This document shows positions 35,338 to 43,283 of a stretch of 64,000 nucleotides of DNA, one piece after another. The notes under the pieces were generated by a model that saw nothing but the letters and a program-made list of their open reading frames with translations, searched no databases and was not told the DNA's origin. Source of the stretch: Devosia yakushimensis. Its GTDB lineage: Bacteria; Pseudomonadota; Alphaproteobacteria; Rhizobiales; Devosiaceae. The stretch covers positions 2,046,001 to 2,110,000 of the forward strand of contig NZ_BSNG01000001.1 in the NCBI RefSeq assembly GCF_030159855.1, given 5' to 3'. Each line of letters starts with the position of its first letter. Position 1 is the stretch's first letter. A program made the translations under genes and the position numbers.

Positions 35338-36602
35338 GCTAATTCTACGATCTGACCAGTGACGGCAGCGGTGACAAGGGCTGCCCGATAATCGGCCAGT
35401 TGCTGCCGCGATCTGTCGATGCGATCCCAAACGGTCTCAATCCTGCTTGCCTGTTCTATGAGATAGTCCACTATCGCAGCTTGCTCGGCGATGGGTGGAA
35501 TCGGAAATTCTATCTGCGCGTACCTCGATGGATTGAGATTTGCCTGACCGATGCTAGGCAGAGCGAGGGTGCGAGCCAAAGCTAGCAGCACCTCCGTACC
35601 CATGACAAAATTGGCGTACTCGGGGAGGTATCTATCGGAGAAACGAAAGCGCACCAGATAGGACGCGAGCGACACGGGGAAATCTACTCCCCCTCGAAAA
35701 ATTGAGGCCTTTCCGACCAGATCAAGGCTGTTGGTCCGGTTGAAGACAACGTCGCCGGCCTCTAGAAGCAGATTTTCATCTACCTCATCGAGAAACCGCA
35801 AATCACCAAGGTCGACTTCCCCATCAACGAGATTGCCCATACGGAGCACTGCGACTACTCCAGTGGGTTCGAGAGAAGCCGAGACGCCATAAGTAGAACT
35901 GCGCAACACTCGCTTGAGGGGCAACACCTCCCAATGCGCCGGGATGTCGCCGAGCCAGTCGATGCCAGAGGGTTTCATGGCAGCGTTGGGTTTCAAACCC
36001 TTGGTGACGGCGCGGGTGATGAGGGCCTGACGCTTTTCAGCCAGCCGCTCCAGAAGCGCCCGCTTCTTTTCAACCAGCCCGTCGATCCGCGCCGTCTTTT
36101 CATCCAGAAATCGCGCAATGCGTTGTTGGGTTTCGAGGGGTGGGAGCGGGACCTGAATGTTGACGAGTTCACTCGCGTTGATGGCCGGATAGCTGACACC
36201 AACGGAGCGCGCGACGACCTGGGTCACGAATGGCTCTGACTTTGCGGCCCAGCCGATGAAGCCATTGTCAACATCATCGCCGGGACGGACAACACAAAAC
36301 CCGGTAGAGGCAATTAGGTCGGGCGATGCTTCATCGACCTTGGCTATCGCTCGAAGATAGGTCCGTACTGTGGAGACCAGAATATCGCCGGTCCGCACTT
36401 TTCTCCTCGCCCGCGATGGGGCTTGGCCGAACGTCACGCGCTGGACTTCCTCAATGCCACGAGCCAGCGATACTCCCGAGATTTCGACGTAATCAATTTC
36501 CTGATCTTCGTCGGTGCCTTCTGGAAGCACCTCATCGTTATAGGTCGCGACATACTTCAAGCGCTTGGAGGACCAGCCGTCTGGAAGGGCATGTTCGCTC
36601 AT
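35334..36602 (-). CDS. hsdS: Type I restriction specificity subunit S
   Basis: HsdS recognises the two halves of the target site. The 422-residue protein has two target-recognition domains, about 1-150 and 215-375, each followed by a conserved helix: LPPLETQQRIARFLDEKTARIDGLVEK-type at about 155-190 and IPPIAEQAAIVDYLIEQASRI near 375-395. The second half opens with GIDWLGDIPAHWEVLPLKRV, typical of TRD2. It overlaps hsdM by four bases (ATGA) and the following unknown gene likewise. The recognised sequence cannot be predicted. Confidence 0.94.
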   Translation of the reverse strand: MSEHALPDGWSSKRLKYVATYNDEVLPEGTDEDQEIDYVEISGVSLARGIEEVQRVTFGQAPSRARRKVRTGDILVSTVRTYLRAIAKVDEASPDLIASTGFCVVRPGDDVDNGFIGWAAKSEPFVTQVVARSVGVSYPAINASELVNIQVPLPPLETQQRIARFLDEKTARIDGLVEKKRALLERLAEKRQALITRAVTKGLKPNAAMKPSGIDWLGDIPAHWEVLPLKRVLRSSTYGVSASLEPTGVVAVLRMGNLVDGEVDLGDLRFLDEVDENLLLEAGDVVFNRTNSLDLVGKASIFRGGVDFPVSLASYLVRFRFSDRYLPEYANFVMGTEVLLALARTLALPSIGQANLNPSRYAQIEFPIPPIAEQAAIVDYLIEQASRIETVWDRIDRSRQQLADYRAALVTAAVTGQIVELA

Positions 36603-38845
36603 GCGACCAGCCCTTTCAGCTGTCCAGCAATTTCGCTTTCCAGCGACGTGATGTCGGCTTCAATGTCGTCCAGCGGGCGCGGTGGCTTGTAGACGTAGAA
36701 ATGCCGGTTGATGGGGATTTCGTAGCCGATCTTGGTCTTGTCGTAGTCCACCCAGGCATCGCGGACATGCGGCAGAACTTCGCGCGCCATATAGGCATCG
36801 ATCGCCGGCGTCATCGCCGTGACAAGATGTTCGCTTGGCTTATCCGGTCCAAAGAACATGGGCAGCTTCGCGCCCTTGTGGGCAGCGTTCTCGTCCCTGT
36901 TCACTGCGTCCAGAAATGCTTTTGGCATCTCGAATGCCTCGGGTAGCGGGATGTTTTCGGTGTCGCGCAATTCGCTGTCAGGCTCCGGCCGACCCTTGCC
37001 GTCGCGGCAAATCTCTGCATCCGGGTCGCGTTCGCCAAGTGCTGTGAAGATGGCCTTCTTGACCGGCGCAGGAACTTTGATCCCCGCGCGCTTGGCGGCG
37101 TTATCGATGTCGGCCTCGAACAACTCACGATCCATATAGCGGCCCTTGCCTTCGAGCATTTTCAGCGCGGCGCGGATGGCTGCCTGTTGCTCGCGCCCTT
37201 CCTCGATCTCGCGCGCGGCAGCCTTGTCGTCTTTTCGCTTTTTCGAGGTGGCGAGATTGATGAAGGCGCTCTGGCCGTCCAGCTTAGCCATGCGCTCCGG
37301 GGTCGCCTCGAAGCTCATGCGCAGCGGGCGCTCCACCGTCACCTTGAGGAAGCCGAATTCACGGTTCTCGAAGATGCGGGAGACGGTGCGAACCTCTTTC
37401 TCGCCCGTCTTGTGATCCATGACGACTTCGGCCGTCTCGCCATCCTGGAAATTGCCATAGATGCGGGTGAGGTCGTTTATCTGATGTTCGCTGATCTCGT
37501 TGCGCTTGTTGTTCAGGCTCTTAGTCATCCGCTCCGAAAAGCGGGTGCCATCGATCAATTGCACCTTGCCGCGCCGCTCGGGAGCCTTGCGATTGGTGAC
37601 GAGCCAGACATAGGTGAAGATGCCGGTATTGTAGAAGAGCTGATCGGGCAGCGCCACGATGGCGTCGAGCCAATCATTTTCGATGATCCAGCGGCGGATG
37701 TTCGACGGGCCGGAACCGGCATCGCCTGAGAACAGTGGCGAGCCGTTGAAGACAATGGCGATCTTGGAGCCGACGGCGTTTTCGTCCCCTTCCTTGTAGG
37801 GGTGTTTCTTGGAAATCATGTGCTGGAGGAACAGCAGCGATCCATCATTGATCGCGGGCAGGCCAGCGCCGAAGCGGCCGGAGAAGCCCAATTCCTTGTG
37901 CTCCTTCTCGACGACCTTCTGCTGGTCCTTCCACTCCACGCCGAAGGGCGGGTTGGCGAGCAGATAATGGAACTGCCTCCCCTCGAAGCCATCGCGGGTC
38001 TTGCCGTCGCCGAGCGTGTCTCCAAGCACGATGCTACTGGTGTCCTCGTCCTTGATGAGCATATCCGAACAACAGATAGCCCAGGACTCGTCATTGTATT
38101 CCTGCCCGAAAAGGGCAAGCTCGGCGCGGTCATTCTGGCCGAGGATGAACTTCTCCGATTCCGACAGCATCCCGCCGGTGCCGCAGGCGGGATCATAGAT
38201 CGTGCGGAAAATGCCGGGGGTGTAGACGTCCTTCTCGCCCGTGTAGACTAGGTTCGCCATCAGGCGGATAACCTCGCGCGGGGTGAAGTGGTCGCCGGCC
38301 TCTTCGTTGGCCTGCTCGTTGAAGCGCATCACAAGATGCTCGAACAGATAGCCCATCTGCAGGTTATCAACGTGGTCAGGGTGCAGCGGCACCTCTGCCA
38401 TCGCCTTGACGATGGTGAACAACCGGTTGCTGGCGTCGAGCTTTTCGATCTGGTCGGTAAACTTGAACTTCTCGAAGATGGCGCGGGCGGTGGGAGAGAA
38501 GCCGTTGATGTAGGCGACGAGATTGGGGGCGATGTTCTCGGCATCGCCGAGCAGCCGCTTGAACGTAAACGGGCTGGTATTATAGAGCCGCGTTTTCTTG
38601 CGCTTGGGGTCGGCCGCCTTACTGAGAAGCTTCTCCATCGCGTTTTCCGGCATGTTCTGTGCCGTGAGTTTGGCGTGTTCCCTGAGCACTGCGTCCTTGG
38701 TCGACTCGAGAACGCAATCCAGTCGGCGCAGCACGACCATCGGCAGCATGACCAACCGGTATTGCGGCGGACGGTATGGGCCGCGCAGGCGGTTAGCGAT
38801 CTCCCAGATGTCGGTTTTCAGCTGATTGTGAAGTTGAACATTCAT
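36599..38845 (-). CDS. hsdM: Type I restriction DNA methyltransferase subunit M
   Basis: HsdM transfers methyl groups to adenine N6 in the bipartite target. The N-terminal HsdM helical domain starts NVQLHNQLKTDIWEIANRL. The SAM motif I is in YDPACGTGGMLSESE and the catalytic motif IV is NPPFGVEWKD. At 748 residues it is longer than typical HsdM (about 520); the extra C-terminal part includes ALGERDPDAEICRD and ends with a helix IEADITSLESEIAGQLKGLV. ATG 38845 gives the family start; the frame extends 12 codons upstream. Confidence 0.95.
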   Translation of the reverse strand: MNVQLHNQLKTDIWEIANRLRGPYRPPQYRLVMLPMVVLRRLDCVLESTKDAVLREHAKLTAQNMPENAMEKLLSKAADPKRKKTRLYNTSPFTFKRLLGDAENIAPNLVAYINGFSPTARAIFEKFKFTDQIEKLDASNRLFTIVKAMAEVPLHPDHVDNLQMGYLFEHLVMRFNEQANEEAGDHFTPREVIRLMANLVYTGEKDVYTPGIFRTIYDPACGTGGMLSESEKFILGQNDRAELALFGQEYNDESWAICCSDMLIKDEDTSSIVLGDTLGDGKTRDGFEGRQFHYLLANPPFGVEWKDQQKVVEKEHKELGFSGRFGAGLPAINDGSLLFLQHMISKKHPYKEGDENAVGSKIAIVFNGSPLFSGDAGSGPSNIRRWIIENDWLDAIVALPDQLFYNTGIFTYVWLVTNRKAPERRGKVQLIDGTRFSERMTKSLNNKRNEISEHQINDLTRIYGNFQDGETAEVVMDHKTGEKEVRTVSRIFENREFGFLKVTVERPLRMSFEATPERMAKLDGQSAFINLATSKKRKDDKAAAREIEEGREQQAAIRAALKMLEGKGRYMDRELFEADIDNAAKRAGIKVPAPVKKAIFTALGERDPDAEICRDGKGRPEPDSELRDTENIPLPEAFEMPKAFLDAVNRDENAAHKGAKLPMFFGPDKPSEHLVTAMTPAIDAYMAREVLPHVRDAWVDYDKTKIGYEIPINRHFYVYKPPRPLDDIEADITSLESEIAGQLKGLVA

Positions 38846-38957
38846 GACGCGACCACTCTTGGATTCGCACCCATGTGACACGCAGACAATTCAGGATTGG
38901 TTAACCAACTTTCCCACCGCAACTCAATGCCAACTCGAGAGCCGGTGGGCTTGACGC

Positions 38958-38966
38958 TTGGCCACC
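38958..38966. repeat. Putative integrase arm-site repeat (right)
   Basis: TTGGCCACC matches the two copies near attL and is followed five bases later by TGGTCC, a possible degenerate partner. It lies 80 bp inside attR, mirroring the left arrangement. Confidence 0.45.
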
Positions 38967-39045
38967 ACGATGGTCCAAGGTAGAAAGCTGGTCACTGGGG
39001 ACTCTAACGTTTCCGGTGCTCTGCGGGCTACCGCTAGTCTTGCTG

Positions 39046-39066
39046 CGAATCCAGGTTCCCCAGCCA
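39046..39066 (+). other. attR of the 15-kb island
   Basis: An exact copy of the last 21 bases of tRNA-Gln, ending CCAGGTTCCCCAGCCA, marks the right end of the first island and the left end of the following 1.2-kb unit. Confidence 0.9.
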
Positions 39067-39131
39067 ATCCTCCTTAAGTCTTTGGTTTCGTTATAAGTTA
39101 CTGCTTTTGCAGGGCTTTTTTCGTCGCCAAC

Positions 39132-39155
39132 TGATCCACTTTAGTGATCCACTTT
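39132..39155. repeat. TGATCCACTTT direct repeats (left end of second unit)
   Basis: TGATCCACTTT occurs at 39132-39142 and 39145-39155, a 13-base period. A matching pair (one exact, one degenerate GGTCCACTTT) is at 40168-40188 near the other att copy. The arrangement is like integrase arm sites but with a different sequence from the first island. Confidence 0.6.
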
Positions 39156-39243
39156 CCGGCTGTTTGTGCATCACCGGTAGGCTCAGGATCGGCTTTTCGG
39201 AAGAGGCCGAGAAAGAAGTCGGTAAAGGGCAAACGTCCCACTC

Positions 39244-39265
39244 ATGCGGTATCATGCTACCGCAT
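39244..39265. promoter_or_regulatory. Inverted repeat upstream of the membrane protein gene (candidate operator)
   Basis: ATGCGGTA and TACCGCAT flank the six bases TCATGC, a perfect 8-bp inverted repeat about 95 bases before the start codon at 39361. The size and position suit a regulator binding site; no regulator gene is in the unit. Confidence 0.45.
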
Positions 39266-39360
39266 ATGCCTGAGCGGGAACAAAATGTGAATCCGCGTTC
39301 AGAGGGGATTGCGAATATTATTCACATTGGGCCAAGTGAAACAAAGAAGGGACACAGAAA

Positions 39361-40146
39361 ATGGCCGGACGCGTTCGCTACAGAACATCGCCTTTTCGCC
39401 TAGCAATTCATGAGTTTCGTAAGACCTTCCGAAAGGCTCCGCCCGGCATGACGGACTATGAATTCTTCAAAGCCCTTACTGAACAAAGAGTTGCGCGCGA
39501 GAAGCAGTTTGGCTCCTACTTTGGATGGTCTGTGCTTCTTTTTGTCGTGCTATCGATATCCGGCCTAGACCTTTCTATTCAGGTCAAAACTCCACTTCTT
39601 GAGATATCGATTCCGAAGGTTTATCTGGTCTTCCTGACAAGCCTGCTCACGGGCATGAGCATTCTCGAAATGATATCTGCTGGTCTCCTGCAAGGATATC
39701 AGAACGTCGCTGCACAACGCTTCGCGGGGCGCTTCCCGCCAATTACAGTCTGGATGACACCGCAAGCCTCGTCGAGCGCTTGGGGATCAGTGTTTAACAC
39801 CCGCTTCGACGCACTGAAACCAGTTGCGTCCTATAACTTCGGGATCGGTCTCGCCGGAGCGTTCATCGCCCTCCCTATCGGTCTCGTATACTTAGCGATA
39901 TACGTCTCGCAATTCACGCACATTATCGCATTCTACACGAGGCCAAACTTCGCCTTCATGGGTCAACTTGTGAACCTGATATCTATACTGTGTATGATTG
40001 CGCCACTCATGCTGGTCATATTCACCATCAAGAAATTCGACATGAGAAAGAACCAGCAATTCATCAGGTGGTCGTTCTTGTTCAGGGTGTATCGCAAGTA
40101 TGGTCACAGTTCAGACCCACAACACTGGATCAACCGGATTACCTGA
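39361..40146 (+). CDS. Hypothetical four-helix membrane protein
   Basis: The 261-residue protein is not recognised. It has a basic cytosolic-type N-terminus (RVRYRTSPFRLAIHEFRKTF), then four hydrophobic segments at about 53-72, 84-112, 160-186 and 200-224, and a basic C-terminal tail ending HSSDPQHWINRIT. A loop of about 45 residues between helices 2 and 3 contains the segment RFPPITVWMTPQASSS. GAAGGGA lies about ten bases upstream of ATG 39361, a reasonable ribosome site. Codon use is more A/T-rich than in neighbours, suggesting transfer. As sole cargo of an att-bounded unit beside a defence island, an abortive-infection-like role is a speculation only. Confidence 0.65.
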   Translation: MAGRVRYRTSPFRLAIHEFRKTFRKAPPGMTDYEFFKALTEQRVAREKQFGSYFGWSVLLFVVLSISGLDLSIQVKTPLLEISIPKVYLVFLTSLLTGMSILEMISAGLLQGYQNVAAQRFAGRFPPITVWMTPQASSSAWGSVFNTRFDALKPVASYNFGIGLAGAFIALPIGLVYLAIYVSQFTHIIAFYTRPNFAFMGQLVNLISILCMIAPLMLVIFTIKKFDMRKNQQFIRWSFLFRVYRKYGHSSDPQHWINRIT

Positions 40147-40167
40147 ACCAGCGAGAGCCCATTTAGG

Positions 40168-40188
40168 TGATCCACTTTGGTCCACTTT
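40168..40188. repeat. TGATCCACTTT repeats (right end of second unit)
   Basis: TGATCCACTTT at 40168-40178 is followed immediately by GGTCCACTTT (40179-40188). They lie about 60 bp before the last att copy and match the pair at 39132-39155. Confidence 0.55.
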
Positions 40189-40246
40189 CTTAGCCAAAAA
40201 TCTTGATAACCATTTGAAATTGCTATAGGTATCGTTCTACCGGGAG

Positions 40247-40264
40247 ATCCAGGTTCCCCAGCCA
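40247..40264 (+). other. Third att copy (18 bp), outer right boundary
   Basis: ATCCAGGTTCCCCAGCCA matches the last 18 bases of tRNA-Gln. It marks where the pre-insertion chromosome resumes towards folD. Confidence 0.85.
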
Positions 40265-40293
40265 AATTTTCTCAAAAAGTCAGTGATTGGCGA

Positions 40294-40315
40294 TGGTTCG
40301 AAACACGTCGAACCA
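40294..40315. other. Inverted repeat after the outer att site
   Basis: TGGTTCGA, spacer AACACG, TCGAACCA is a perfect eight-base stem 30 bp outside the last att copy, between the island and folD. It may end folD transcription (minus strand) or be a remnant of the original tRNA downstream region. Confidence 0.45.
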
Positions 40316-40372
40316 CATGATGGGTCTTCATGGCTCCACGGCCCTGAATCAGCCCATCTGGCAGGACGCCGC

Positions 40373-41227
40373 CTAACCGTTGGCGCTACTGACTATCCTC
40401 AGCACATTCCCCAGCAACATCGCCCGCGTCAGTGCTCCAACTGAACCATCGGTTGGCGTGACCCACCCCGCCACGTCCGCGACGCCCGGGGCTATGTCCG
40501 AAACCATTGCCCCGTCCACATAGCTGATCCCTACCCCAACAACCGCTGCCCCCGGCCTGACCATTTCCGGCGTGATCAGATTTGGCACGCCTGCTGCGGC
40601 GATAATCACATCGGCGTGGCGGGTGGCGGCGCTTAGGTCGCCGGAGCGGCTGTGGAGGAGGGTTATGTTGGCGTCGATGCCGCGTTGGGAGAGCAGCGTG
40701 GCCAGGGGCCGGCCGACGAGGGGGCCGCGGCCGATGATCGTTACGTCCGCTCCGGCCAGGTTGATGTCATGGGCCTGCAGCAGGGTCAGGATGGCGGCGG
40801 GGGTGCAGGGGAGAAGGCCGGGGCGGCCGGCCAGGAGACGGCCGAGATTGAGGGGGTGGAGGCCGTCGATATCCTTGTCGGGGTGGATGGCTTCGAGCAT
40901 GGTGGCTTCGTCGAGCCCTGATGGCAGGGGCAGCTGGACCATGAAGCCGTGGACGGACGGGTCGGCATTGAGGGCGGCGATCTGCGCCAGGAGATCGGCC
41001 GGGCCGATCGTGGCGGGCAGCCGTATGTCCTCGACGACGATGCCGATTTCGGCGCAATCGGCGTGTTTGCGCGCGATATAGCTGGCACTGGCCGGGTCGT
41101 CCCCGACCAGCACAGTGGCCATTTTCGGCTGGATGCCGCGCGCGATGAGTTGCGCGGCATCGGTCTTCATCTCGCTCCGCAGGCGCGCGGCGAGTGCGTC
41201 GCCATCGAGCAGGATGGCCTGGGCCAT
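40373..41227 (-). CDS. folD: Bifunctional methylenetetrahydrofolate dehydrogenase/cyclohydrolase
   Basis: FolD interconverts 5,10-methylene-, methenyl- and 10-formyl-tetrahydrofolate. The catalytic Lys is in YIARKHADCAEIGI near residue 54, with VQLPLPSGLDE near 97-107, DIDGLHPLNLG near 118-128, and the NADP loop IIGRGPLVGRP near 162. Length 284 is normal. It overlaps the stop of the upstream transporter gene by one base (TAATG), so it is the last gene of an ABC transporter operon. That placement is unusual for a housekeeping FolD and suggests a dedicated one-carbon role; whether it is the only folD is unknown. Confidence 0.93.
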   Translation of the reverse strand: MAQAILLDGDALAARLRSEMKTDAAQLIARGIQPKMATVLVGDDPASASYIARKHADCAEIGIVVEDIRLPATIGPADLLAQIAALNADPSVHGFMVQLPLPSGLDEATMLEAIHPDKDIDGLHPLNLGRLLAGRPGLLPCTPAAILTLLQAHDINLAGADVTIIGRGPLVGRPLATLLSQRGIDANITLLHSRSGDLSAATRHADVIIAAAGVPNLITPEMVRPGAAVVGVGISYVDGAMVSDIAPGVADVAGWVTPTDGSVGALTRAMLLGNVLRIVSSANG

Positions 41228-42399
41228 TATTTGAGGCCGATCGAGGGATCAATGAAGCGGTTGGTGACGACGCTTTCCGGCGTTACGGCCGGGTCGGCGC
41301 GCTCATCGAGCCCGCCCTTGACCAGGTCGAACAGCGTTGCGACCCGCGCCATGTCGAAATCACCCAGCGTGTCATTGCTGCCATTGGAGATGACGCCGGA
41401 GTCGACCAGCGCCTTGGTGGCATAGGCCATCAGACCAGCATCGGTCTTCCAATAGCCAGCGCTATTGCCGGCCTCGTTGAAGGCGGTGATCAGCCCGTTC
41501 ACCTCGGCCGGATCGGTCACGTAATCGACCTCGGCCTGCTGGATGATGGGCACCAGCTTTTCGAGGCATGGCGCCAGTTCTTCCAGGCGATTGGTGGCCA
41601 CCGAGAGCATGCCGGTATAGTTCACATAGCCCACATCTGACATCAGCAGGTAATCGATGGGCTTGGCCCAATTATTGCCGTGGGTGAATTTGTAGACTTC
41701 GCCGGTGACGAAGCCCTGGTTGAGCCAGGTGCCGTTATTGACGACGAAATTCTCGCCATCGCCGCGATAGCCTTCGATGAAGACATCGGCGGGCACGCCC
41801 TGATCGACGAGATATTTGCCGAAGGTGCGCTTGATGGTCGAGACATAGATCTTGCCCTTGCCCGAAGCGGCGAAGGCCTTGAGATCGTCGATGGTCTTGA
41901 AGCCATCGGGATAGGTTGCCCGGTCCCAGAACAGGGCCGTAGGGGATTTGTCGAGCGGGGTGACGACGCCGACTACTGGAAACTGCTTGGAGAAAATAAA
42001 GGCGTTATCCAGTTCCTGGAAGCCGAGATGGGGGACCATGCCGGCCTTGGAATTGCCCATATAAAGCGCCGAATAGGCGGTCTCGCCATCGCCCAGCCCG
42101 ACGCCGCCACCGCCTTCAAGGATCACCAGGTCGATCCCGGTCGTGCCCAGCGGGCCCTGATATTTGCCCTGGGACATTTTGCCCCCTGCCCCGATCATCT
42201 GATAGAGCCCGCCATGCTCGGCCTGGGCCAGCCAATCCTTCTGGATGATGAAGGGATTGGGGCACACATTGACCAAGGGCGTGGTGTAGTGCGCCTTGGC
42301 GAAGGTGCCCGGCTCGGCGGCATAGGCCGTGTGGCCGGTGCTGGCCAGCGCGGTCACGGCGAGCAAGATTGTCCTGAGATGCATCGATTTCTGTTCCAT
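41227..42399 (-). CDS. ABC transporter substrate-binding protein (NMT1/TauA-like)
   Basis: From ATG 42399 the protein has a signal peptide (MHLRTILLAVTALASTGHTAYA, cut after AYA) and a type 2 periplasmic-binding fold. The order with a TauC-like permease and TauB-like ATPase suggests an SsuA/TauA/ThiY-type transporter for small organic compounds. The stretch DLVILEGGGGVGLGDGETAY after the signal is glycine-rich and distinctive. The ligand is unknown. A second in-frame ATG at 42384 would still keep the signal peptide. FolD in the same operon hints at a one-carbon or pterin-related ligand. Confidence 0.82.
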   Translation of the reverse strand: MEQKSMHLRTILLAVTALASTGHTAYAAEPGTFAKAHYTTPLVNVCPNPFIIQKDWLAQAEHGGLYQMIGAGGKMSQGKYQGPLGTTGIDLVILEGGGGVGLGDGETAYSALYMGNSKAGMVPHLGFQELDNAFIFSKQFPVVGVVTPLDKSPTALFWDRATYPDGFKTIDDLKAFAASGKGKIYVSTIKRTFGKYLVDQGVPADVFIEGYRGDGENFVVNNGTWLNQGFVTGEVYKFTHGNNWAKPIDYLLMSDVGYVNYTGMLSVATNRLEELAPCLEKLVPIIQQAEVDYVTDPAEVNGLITAFNEAGNSAGYWKTDAGLMAYATKALVDSGVISNGSNDTLGDFDMARVATLFDLVKGGLDERADPAVTPESVVTNRFIDPSIGLK

Positions 42400-42431
42400 C
42401 TGAAATTCCGGCGCGGCGGCCCTTTCGCGGC

Positions 42432-43280
42432 CTATTGCCCTGCCGACTCGTGCCATCCCGAAAACAGCCGATTTCCGAGCCAGGCGAAGAGCAGGTAGAC
42501 TGATATCGAGAGCACTGACGACACCAGCAATGCGGCATACATCTGTTCGTATTTGAAATCGACCTTGGCGTTGATCAGCATCTGCCCCAGCCCACCGGGG
42601 CCGGAGAGGAAAAACAGTTCCGAAACGATGGCGCCGACCACAGCCAGCCCGGCGGAAATGCGCAGGCCGGCAAACAGCGTGGGTGCCGCCGAGGGGAAGC
42701 CGGCCTTGATGAGCATTGTCGGCCAGCCGGCTTTTTGCAGGCGGAACAGATCGATAATACTGCGATCGACGCTTCTGAGGCCGAGCAGGAGCGTGGTGGG
42801 CACGGAAAAGAAGGTGAAGAGCGCCACGATCAGCACCTTGGGCAGAAAACCGAAGCCCAGGGCCGATTGCAGCAGCGGAATGATCGCCAGGATCGGGATG
42901 GATTGCAGCGCTACCAGATAGGGGAAAATGGCCTTTTCCATGATGTGGAAGCGGAACATGACCACGCCCAGCAAGAGCCCGATGGGAATGGAGACGGCAA
43001 GGCCCGCCAGGGCAATCGACAGGGTAGTAACAGCCGCATTGAACAATTGGCCCAGCACTTCGGGCCGGCTGAATGCCTGGGTCCAGAGGCCCTCCAATGT
43101 GGGCATCAGGAATTGCCGGTGGGGTTCGAGGCCGGAGCGCGTCCAGATATAGGCGAGGATGACGAGCACGCCCATGGCGAATGGCGGCAGCAGGGATGCG
43201 GCAAGGCGCGATAGCGTCCCCGGCGGGGCCGTCCGGGGTCTGGCGCCATGGCGTTCGATGGCGGGTTTGTTCCGGGACAT
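42432..43280 (-). CDS. ABC transporter permease (SsuC/TauC-like)
   Basis: The 282-residue protein has six membrane segments. The conserved permease loop that contacts the ATPase appears as LQKAGWPTMLIKAGFPSAAPTLFAGLRISAG near residues 180-212 (EAA-type motif). The N-terminal 30 residues are basic and Pro-rich. It lies 32 bp before the binding-protein start and 3 bp after the ATPase gene, in one operon. Substrate follows that of the binding protein. Confidence 0.88.
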   Translation of the reverse strand: MSRNKPAIERHGARPRTAPPGTLSRLAASLLPPFAMGVLVILAYIWTRSGLEPHRQFLMPTLEGLWTQAFSRPEVLGQLFNAAVTTLSIALAGLAVSIPIGLLLGVVMFRFHIMEKAIFPYLVALQSIPILAIIPLLQSALGFGFLPKVLIVALFTFFSVPTTLLLGLRSVDRSIIDLFRLQKAGWPTMLIKAGFPSAAPTLFAGLRISAGLAVVGAIVSELFFLSGPGGLGQMLINAKVDFKYEQMYAALLVSSVLSISVYLLFAWLGNRLFSGWHESAGQ

Positions 43281-43283
43281 GGC

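Larger units (their letters stand above)
24005..39066. mobile_element. Integrated mobilizable defence island at tRNA-Gln
   Basis: The 15-kb unit is bounded by exact 21-bp direct repeats of the tRNA end. It encodes, in order, a tyrosine integrase next to the tRNA, a large AAA ATPase with a CxxC hook, a small unknown protein, a MobA/MobL relaxase, and a type I restriction-modification operon with two extra nuclease-like genes. An integrase and a relaxase without a conjugation apparatus describe an integrative and mobilizable element needing a helper. All post-integrase cargo except the ATPase is on the minus strand. Confidence 0.88.
39067..40264. mobile_element. Second tandem att-bounded unit (recombinase-less)
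   Basis: Between the att copies at 39046 and 40247 lie 1.2 kb that are visibly richer in A and T than the surroundings. They encode one membrane protein and no integrase. TGATCCACTTT repeats occur near both ends. It may be a remnant of an older island at the same tRNA or a satellite mobilised by another integrase. Confidence 0.65.

Noticed and set aside
39107..39403. 98-codon plus-strand frame before the membrane protein gene
   Set aside because: It runs across the TGATCCACTTT repeats and the inverted repeat, overlaps the membrane protein start, and has no protein-like pattern.
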